64,000 nt of DNA, taken from contig JAENYZ010000005.1 of NCBI GenBank assembly GCA_016841525.1, positions 1-64,000 on the forward strand, in the 5' to 3' direction. Every line of letters starts with the position of its first letter. The first letter of the stretch is position 1. Shown here one piece after another: positions 58,675-64,000 of this stretch. The stretch is from Anaerolineaceae bacterium. GTDB taxonomy: Bacteria > Chloroflexota > Anaerolineae > Anaerolineales > Anaerolineaceae. A model generated the notes under the pieces. It saw nothing but the letters and a program-made list of their open reading frames with translations. It ran no database searches and was not told where the DNA came from. The position numbers and the translations under genes were made by a program.

Positions 58675-60396
58675 ATGATAACTTGGATAAAAAAACATAT
58701 CACGATATCAAATCTACCTAATATATTAATCTTTCTGGGTCTTACCTGGTATATCCTGACAAACCTGATCATCCCCAACTTAAATGTGATCTATACAACC
58801 TTTGTGTCCGCAGAGGGGGATCTAACATTAACTGCTGTCAACAAATTATTATCTTCACCCAGGGCAATGCGAAGCATGAGAAATAGTGTTGTACTTGCAA
58901 TTTCCCTTGCTGTAACCGTGAATATTGTCGGCATTTTTATTGTTCTGGTAACAGAATATTTTGATATCAAAGGATCAAAAATATTACGTTTAGGCTTCAT
59001 GACAACCCTTATTTATGGCGGTGTTGTCCTGGTTTCAGGGTATAAATTTATTTATGGGCCTGATGGTTATGTGAATAAAGTACTTTTATCAATATTTCCT
59101 AACATGAATGCTGAATGGTTTATTGGTTATTGGGCGGTTGTGTATGTAATGACTTTCGCTATTACCAGCAATCACATGATGTTTTTAACCAACGCGATCA
59201 GAAACATCGATTTTCAAACTGTCGAAGCTGCTAAAAGTATGGGCGCTTCTCAATGGACCATTCTTCGTCGGGTGGTATTGCCTGTGCTATTACCAACGAT
59301 TTTGGCCGTCACAATTTTAGTCATGGTAATAGGACTAAATGCCACATCAGCCCCCCTCATTGTAGGCGGAACTGGATTCCAAACCATTTCACCTATGATC
59401 CTTAGTTTTTCAAGAATGCCGACTGCAAGAGATCTGGCAGCATTACTTTCCCTATTTTTAGGCCTGGTCACTGTAATTTTGCTCACTGTGATGATCCAAA
59501 TCGAGAAAAAGGGAAATTACATTTCAGTATCAAAAGTAAAAACAAAAATTGTCAAACAAAAGATAGATAACAAAGTGTCTAACATCGTTATCCACGCATT
59601 GTCCTATCTACTCTTCTTAATATATATACTCCCGGTTATATTAATCACTCTATTTTCGTTCACTGATTCAAAAAGCATTGCTACCAGAACATTAACAATT
59701 GATAGTTTCACCTTACAGAATTACATTGACCTCTTTAATACCGCTCGATCCTATCGTCCTATCCTGGTCAGCGCTGTATATAGTGTGCTTGCTTCAATTG
59801 GTGTTGTCATCATTGTTTTAATCGCTGTGAGAATTATCCATAAATATAAAAATTTGTGGGCTTCAATCATGGAATATGCTTTACTGATTCCCTGGATGCT
59901 GCCCAGCACCATGATTGCTATCGGTTTTGTAATCACCTATGACAGCCCAAAATTGTATATGTTTAACAAAGTGTTATCAGGAACGTTGATCATTCTGTTC
60001 CTGGCGTACGTTGTTATTAAGATCCCATTCACACTGAGAATGACAAAAGCAGCGTTTTTTAGTATTGACTTTGCTCTTGAAGATGCCGCCAGAAATCTTG
60101 GCGCAAGCGGATTTTACACCTTCATGCGGGTGTTGTTACCGATCATTTTGCCTTCGATAATGGCTGTCCTGGCTTTAAATATCAACAGTTTGCTGACTAA
60201 CTTTGACCTATCAGTATTCTTATATCACCCCATTTATCAACCACTGGGTGTATACATCCGGTCATTAACAGATATGCAAAACGCAGATAATATTGTTTTA
60301 ACTTTTGTTTACGCCGTTATTGTCATGATCCTTTCAGCCCTCACTCTCTTCTTTGTCAACAGGCCAAAGGGGGAGAAAATTATGCGAGAGTTTTAA
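58675..60396 (+). CDS. ABC transporter permease, two fused TMD modules
   Basis: Two EAA loops: EAAKSMGASQWTILRRVVLPVLLP and EDAARNLGASGFYTFMRVLLPIILPS. Confidence 0.94.
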   Translation: MITWIKKHITISNLPNILIFLGLTWYILTNLIIPNLNVIYTTFVSAEGDLTLTAVNKLLSSPRAMRSMRNSVVLAISLAVTVNIVGIFIVLVTEYFDIKGSKILRLGFMTTLIYGGVVLVSGYKFIYGPDGYVNKVLLSIFPNMNAEWFIGYWAVVYVMTFAITSNHMMFLTNAIRNIDFQTVEAAKSMGASQWTILRRVVLPVLLPTILAVTILVMVIGLNATSAPLIVGGTGFQTISPMILSFSRMPTARDLAALLSLFLGLVTVILLTVMIQIEKKGNYISVSKVKTKIVKQKIDNKVSNIVIHALSYLLFLIYILPVILITLFSFTDSKSIATRTLTIDSFTLQNYIDLFNTARSYRPILVSAVYSVLASIGVVIIVLIAVRIIHKYKNLWASIMEYALLIPWMLPSTMIAIGFVITYDSPKLYMFNKVLSGTLIILFLAYVVIKIPFTLRMTKAAFFSIDFALEDAARNLGASGFYTFMRVLLPIILPSIMAVLALNINSLLTNFDLSVFLYHPIYQPLGVYIRSLTDMQNADNIVLTFVYAVIVMILSALTLFFVNRPKGEKIMREF

Positions 60397-60406
60397 AAAA
60401 TTATAC

Positions 60407-61267
60407 ATGGTCAAGAATAACCAAAAATTTCATAACAATCTCTTTGTCCAGCAGTTAAAGGAAAAGAAGCTGCTGGTCGCTGCTCATCGTGGCATTTCAG
60501 GCGGGAATATCATTGGAAATACTATTCCTGGCTTCATGGCTGCGCTTCAAAGCGGTGCAGACATTATTGAATTTGATGTCATCAAATCAACGGATGGCAT
60601 TCTTTATATTTACCATGATGGAACAGAACCCTTCCACCTTCATGTAAAGCAGAACATCAAATCAATGTCATCAAAGCGAATTGAAAAATTACGCTATTAT
60701 AATTCAGCTAACTTTTACAGCGAATTTGGGATAGAAAGGCTCGATAATGTTTTGGAGGAATTTGCAGGAAAAACACTGATGAATATTGACAGAGCCTGGG
60801 ACATTTTCCCTGATCTTATTGAAAATTTAGATCAATTCAATGTCAAAGATCATGTTTTAATCAAATCTCCTGTTAAGAACCAGCCACTAGCCTTTCTGAA
60901 TGATTTTGGGCGGGATTACATGTTTATGCCAATAATTAAGAAATACGATGAGATTGAGAAAGTGCAGCAATATGATCGCATCAACATGATAGGCATGGAA
61001 CTGGTAACCAAAAGTCCTGAAGATAGATTATTCCAGGATGAAACCGTTTCGGAAATCAAAGACCTCGGCTTCTTTGCATGGGTGAACAGTATCACCTTTG
61101 ATAATAAGCACATCCTCTACGGTGGATTGGACGATAATACCTCAATTATTGACAGCCCTGATAAAGGCTGGGGAAAACTGATTGATAAAGGATTTGATAT
61201 TATACTTACAGACTGGCCTGGTCTGCTGAATTCCTACAGGGAGAAGCGTTTTGGAGGAAAAGTTTAA
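60407..61267 (+). CDS. Glycerophosphodiester phosphodiesterase family protein
   Basis: LVAAHRGISGGNIIGNTIPGFMAALQSGADIIEFDVIKSTDGILYIYHDGTEP; ILTDWPGLL. Confidence 0.93.
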   Translation: MVKNNQKFHNNLFVQQLKEKKLLVAAHRGISGGNIIGNTIPGFMAALQSGADIIEFDVIKSTDGILYIYHDGTEPFHLHVKQNIKSMSSKRIEKLRYYNSANFYSEFGIERLDNVLEEFAGKTLMNIDRAWDIFPDLIENLDQFNVKDHVLIKSPVKNQPLAFLNDFGRDYMFMPIIKKYDEIEKVQQYDRINMIGMELVTKSPEDRLFQDETVSEIKDLGFFAWVNSITFDNKHILYGGLDDNTSIIDSPDKGWGKLIDKGFDIILTDWPGLLNSYREKRFGGKV

Positions 61268-61275
61268 TCATTTTT

Positions 61276-62511
61276 CTAAACCAACTTTTTCATTTGATAT
61301 TTTCTAGCTAAATTAGCTTTAATATTAGGGTTTTTTGCCAAAATATCCATGAAATTCTTCCAGACTAATTGGGTCTGACAATATTGTTCAAAAGCATTAA
61401 ATTCAGGTACAGCCTCTTTTTTTGCAATATAGATATTTTTCAGAGATTCTCTACTTCCTTGAATATCGCCTTCACCCAAATAATGCTGAGATAACATCAT
61501 ATTTGACTTGAAGATTTTTTCTTCTAAGTCGTCTTTAAGGAATTCTCCCGGGTACGGATCGTAAAACTCAGGTTTAACCTCAGTCATATTTTGCCTATTT
61601 TTTTGAGTTTTTAATTTTGCTTTTTGATAAACAAAACGGTAAATGTCCTCTCGCACGCGCTTCCATTCAGGGTGTTCTTTTGGTTCTGGAAGATGTTTTA
61701 TTGATAATGTATTATCCAGATAGAAAGGATCCCCAAACATCTCAGAATTGAGGAGATAGTCAATATCCTCACCTCTTGTAATTTCTGGGTCAAAAGGTAC
61801 TTTTCTGAATAAAGTCCTATGAATGACCATTGCCCCACCAAATGCAAAGGGCGTTCTCTTTAATCGTGGTTCAGATCCAATGATTTGGTCAAAAGCCTTT
61901 GCTTTACACGAAAATCTATCCCAATAAGTCATCCAGGGTTGAATGATTACATCATCGTAATATGTTCCATGCTTATTTAAGTAGTACCCAGCAATTGCTC
62001 TGACTGTTTTTCCATTGATGCACAACCCCAAATTTTCTACACCTCGCTCGATGAAATCATCAAGTTCAAAGACCTCATCATCATCAATCAATATCGCGGC
62101 TTCTGCATCCATCAATTCTGCTGCAAGCAAACTTATATTGCGCACATTTGGATATCCAAAAAAACTTAAGATCCTTTCTGCCTGAAGCACTTCGTCATAA
62201 TCAGAAAATGTAAAATAAATATCTTCTAAAACACCGCTTGTTAAAATATAAGTGCTGACATTCAATCCCGAATGTCGAACAATGTCTGAGACGTTATTAA
62301 ATGCCTGGTTTTCAACCTCCTTGCATGTAGGACAAACGATCAATGCAAGTTGATAATCATTCGATTTCAAGTTCTTCATACTCTCAAGGGTTCTCCCGAG
62401 CGTTCCCTTTTCGTTGACCGGGGTCGGATGATCGTAAACCGCGTCCCCTTCACGCCATCCTTCATCTTTATGCCTCCCCCAATATGTTGGAATTATCACA
62501 AGTTTTTTCAT
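61276..62511 (-). CDS. GT-A-like glycosyltransferase (family 2-like)
   Basis: LVIIPTYWGRHKDEG, AAILIDDDEVFELDDF (DxD-like), FGGAMVIHRTLFRKVPFDPEITRGEDIDYLL. Confidence 0.72.
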   Translation of the reverse strand: MKKLVIIPTYWGRHKDEGWREGDAVYDHPTPVNEKGTLGRTLESMKNLKSNDYQLALIVCPTCKEVENQAFNNVSDIVRHSGLNVSTYILTSGVLEDIYFTFSDYDEVLQAERILSFFGYPNVRNISLLAAELMDAEAAILIDDDEVFELDDFIERGVENLGLCINGKTVRAIAGYYLNKHGTYYDDVIIQPWMTYWDRFSCKAKAFDQIIGSEPRLKRTPFAFGGAMVIHRTLFRKVPFDPEITRGEDIDYLLNSEMFGDPFYLDNTLSIKHLPEPKEHPEWKRVREDIYRFVYQKAKLKTQKNRQNMTEVKPEFYDPYPGEFLKDDLEEKIFKSNMMLSQHYLGEGDIQGSRESLKNIYIAKKEAVPEFNAFEQYCQTQLVWKNFMDILAKNPNIKANLARKYQMKKLV

Positions 62512-62512
62512 A

Positions 62513-63718
62513 TTAATTTTCCTCGAGTATCTTTTCATAAATACATATCATTTCCCCAATAATTTTTTCCTGTGAATAATTTTCATAGGCATAGCGACTC
62601 GCCTTCGTCTTTCGTTTGCATTTATCCTCTCTCAGCAATTCATTACAGATCGCACTTGAAAGCGCTAATGGATCATCAACAGGAACAAGTGTTCCTACAT
62701 CTTCGTTGATGATTTCTGCTAACCCCCCTTCTGCAGTAGCCACAACAGGTGTTCCGCAAGCCAGAGCCTCAATAGCTACAAGACCAAATGGTTCTCTTCT
62801 GGATGGGACCACGCTTACATCTGCAACACTATATAATCTCCTTAATTTTTCCTGGCTTTGATGACCTAAAAAATGAATGTTTTTCAGGTTTAATGAAGCA
62901 GCCATTGATTTTAATTCGTCAGCAAGCTCTCCATCTCCAGCAATTAAGGTGTGTATTGATTGGTTCAGACGTTTTTGGTAATCTTGAGCTGCCCTTAATA
63001 ATACATCTACACCTTTAAAGTAAGCTAATTTCCCAACGAAGACGACAAGATGCTCGGGTGTCTTTGATAAACCAAATTTTTCCAAAACTTCTAACTTATT
63101 ATTATCCATTGGAAAGAATACGGTGTTATCATAGCCATTTTTCATCAATACTGTTTTGTCTTTGCTCATTGGAAAGGTGTCTGACACCAATTGCTCAATA
63201 TCTTCCGATATTACGATAATTTTGCTTGCTTTCTCAACTGCTTCATCGGCAAACATACGAAAATCCGGTGCCTTTTGGTAACCCATTAGGTCGGTGCCGT
63301 GGGCAGTCATCAAGAAAGGACGGCCAAATTTTGACACTATCTGACTTAAGATCCAAATATGCTGCCCATGAATAATGTCCGGTTGAAAATCCTCGATTTC
63401 TTTGGCAATTTCATCTTCAAAAATTGAAATATATGCCAATTTTTGAGATGGTGTCATATCATAAAAAGTAAACGTACTTCTCGGATGTGTTGTGAAACAA
63501 GGAAAATTGAACGGAAGTGCATCCTTAATTTCCTCCTTACCAGAAAAAAACACAGGGTGAACCTTGATGCCATCTGGCTTTGAAAAATCCAGAGAATTCT
63601 CAGGAAAAATAATGCTGACCTCATGTCCAAGTTTCGACAAATGAACTGCAATATTACGTGTATAAGTTCCGCTTCCAGACCCCTCTAATGGAAAATGATT
63701 TACCAATAATATTCTCAT
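62513..63718 (-). CDS. Glycosyltransferase family 4 (GT-B)
   Basis: NHFPLEGSGSGTYTRNIAVHLSKLGHEVSII, VFVGKLAYFKGVDVLLRA, VVPSRREPFGLVAIEALACGTPVVATAEGGLAEII. Confidence 0.95.
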   Translation of the reverse strand: MRILLVNHFPLEGSGSGTYTRNIAVHLSKLGHEVSIIFPENSLDFSKPDGIKVHPVFFSGKEEIKDALPFNFPCFTTHPRSTFTFYDMTPSQKLAYISIFEDEIAKEIEDFQPDIIHGQHIWILSQIVSKFGRPFLMTAHGTDLMGYQKAPDFRMFADEAVEKASKIIVISEDIEQLVSDTFPMSKDKTVLMKNGYDNTVFFPMDNNKLEVLEKFGLSKTPEHLVVFVGKLAYFKGVDVLLRAAQDYQKRLNQSIHTLIAGDGELADELKSMAASLNLKNIHFLGHQSQEKLRRLYSVADVSVVPSRREPFGLVAIEALACGTPVVATAEGGLAEIINEDVGTLVPVDDPLALSSAICNELLREDKCKRKTKASRYAYENYSQEKIIGEMICIYEKILEEN

Positions 63719-63829
63719 AGAACCCTTCTCTTCTTATTCAATCGATAATATTCAATCAACAATGGTTCTTTGCCTTTCAAACCAAACCAAATTATAATCG
63801 GACTTATTAATTATCTGGAGGAAATCCTT

Positions 63830-64000
63830 GTGGCTATGATTAAAAACATCGTCTTCGACTTAGGCAACGTGCTTATTGACTTTAACCCCAGCCGTATTAT
63901 CAACGCTGTATTCACAGACAAAAGTCTTCAAGATCAATTTCTCAAGGAAACATTTCAAACGCAGGGATGGAAAGACCTCGACCGAGGGGTCCTGAGCTTC
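63830..64000 (+). CDS. HAD-family hydrolase, truncated by window end
   Basis: Read directly: VAMIKNIVFDLGNVLIDFNPSRIINAVFTDKSLQDQFLKETFQTQGWKDLDRGVLSF; DxG variant of HAD motif I; RBS ctggagg. Confidence 0.8.
   Translation, partial: MAMIKNIVFDLGNVLIDFNPSRIINAVFTDKSLQDQFLKETFQTQGWKDLDRGVLSF

Noticed and set aside
1-64000. CRISPR arrays, rRNA operons, riboswitches
   Set aside because: No evenly spaced direct repeats, rRNA motifs or convincing riboswitch cores were seen; the leader of the SHMT-GcvT gene was inspected and showed no glycine-riboswitch-like structure

Overview
64 kb chromosomal window, probably from an Anaerolineae-like Chloroflexota bacterium. The taxonomic guess rests on gene content and repeat style and was not verified. 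Most of the window is ordinary coding DNA: glmS, alaS-mutS, fmt, an ECF sigma/DegV operon, a SHMT-GcvT fusion, a GH57 lipoprotein, an alpha-oxoamine synthase, and a glycerol-phosphate-themed block at 48.8-61.3 kb (FadR-like regulator, AGPS-like FAD oxidase, GlpD, FGGY kinase, VOC protein, PHP phosphoesterase, ABC importer, GDPD). An accessory-looking stretch at about 36-48.5 kb carries a BTAD/AAA giant regulator, a translationally coupled pair of divergent P-loop ATPases, an esterase-fold protein with Cys at the nucleophile position, a recombinase/IS30 scar and tRNA-Pro(GGG). The best candidates for something undescribed are the ATGA-coupled twin ATPases (40853-44091), the fused SHMT-linker-GcvT protein, the ether-lipid/glycerophosphate block, the repeat-flanked DUF559 gene, and the paralogous lipoproteins flanking the oxoamine synthase. 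No CRISPR array, rRNA or intact prophage was seen. All family calls come from reading motifs by eye; no database search was run.
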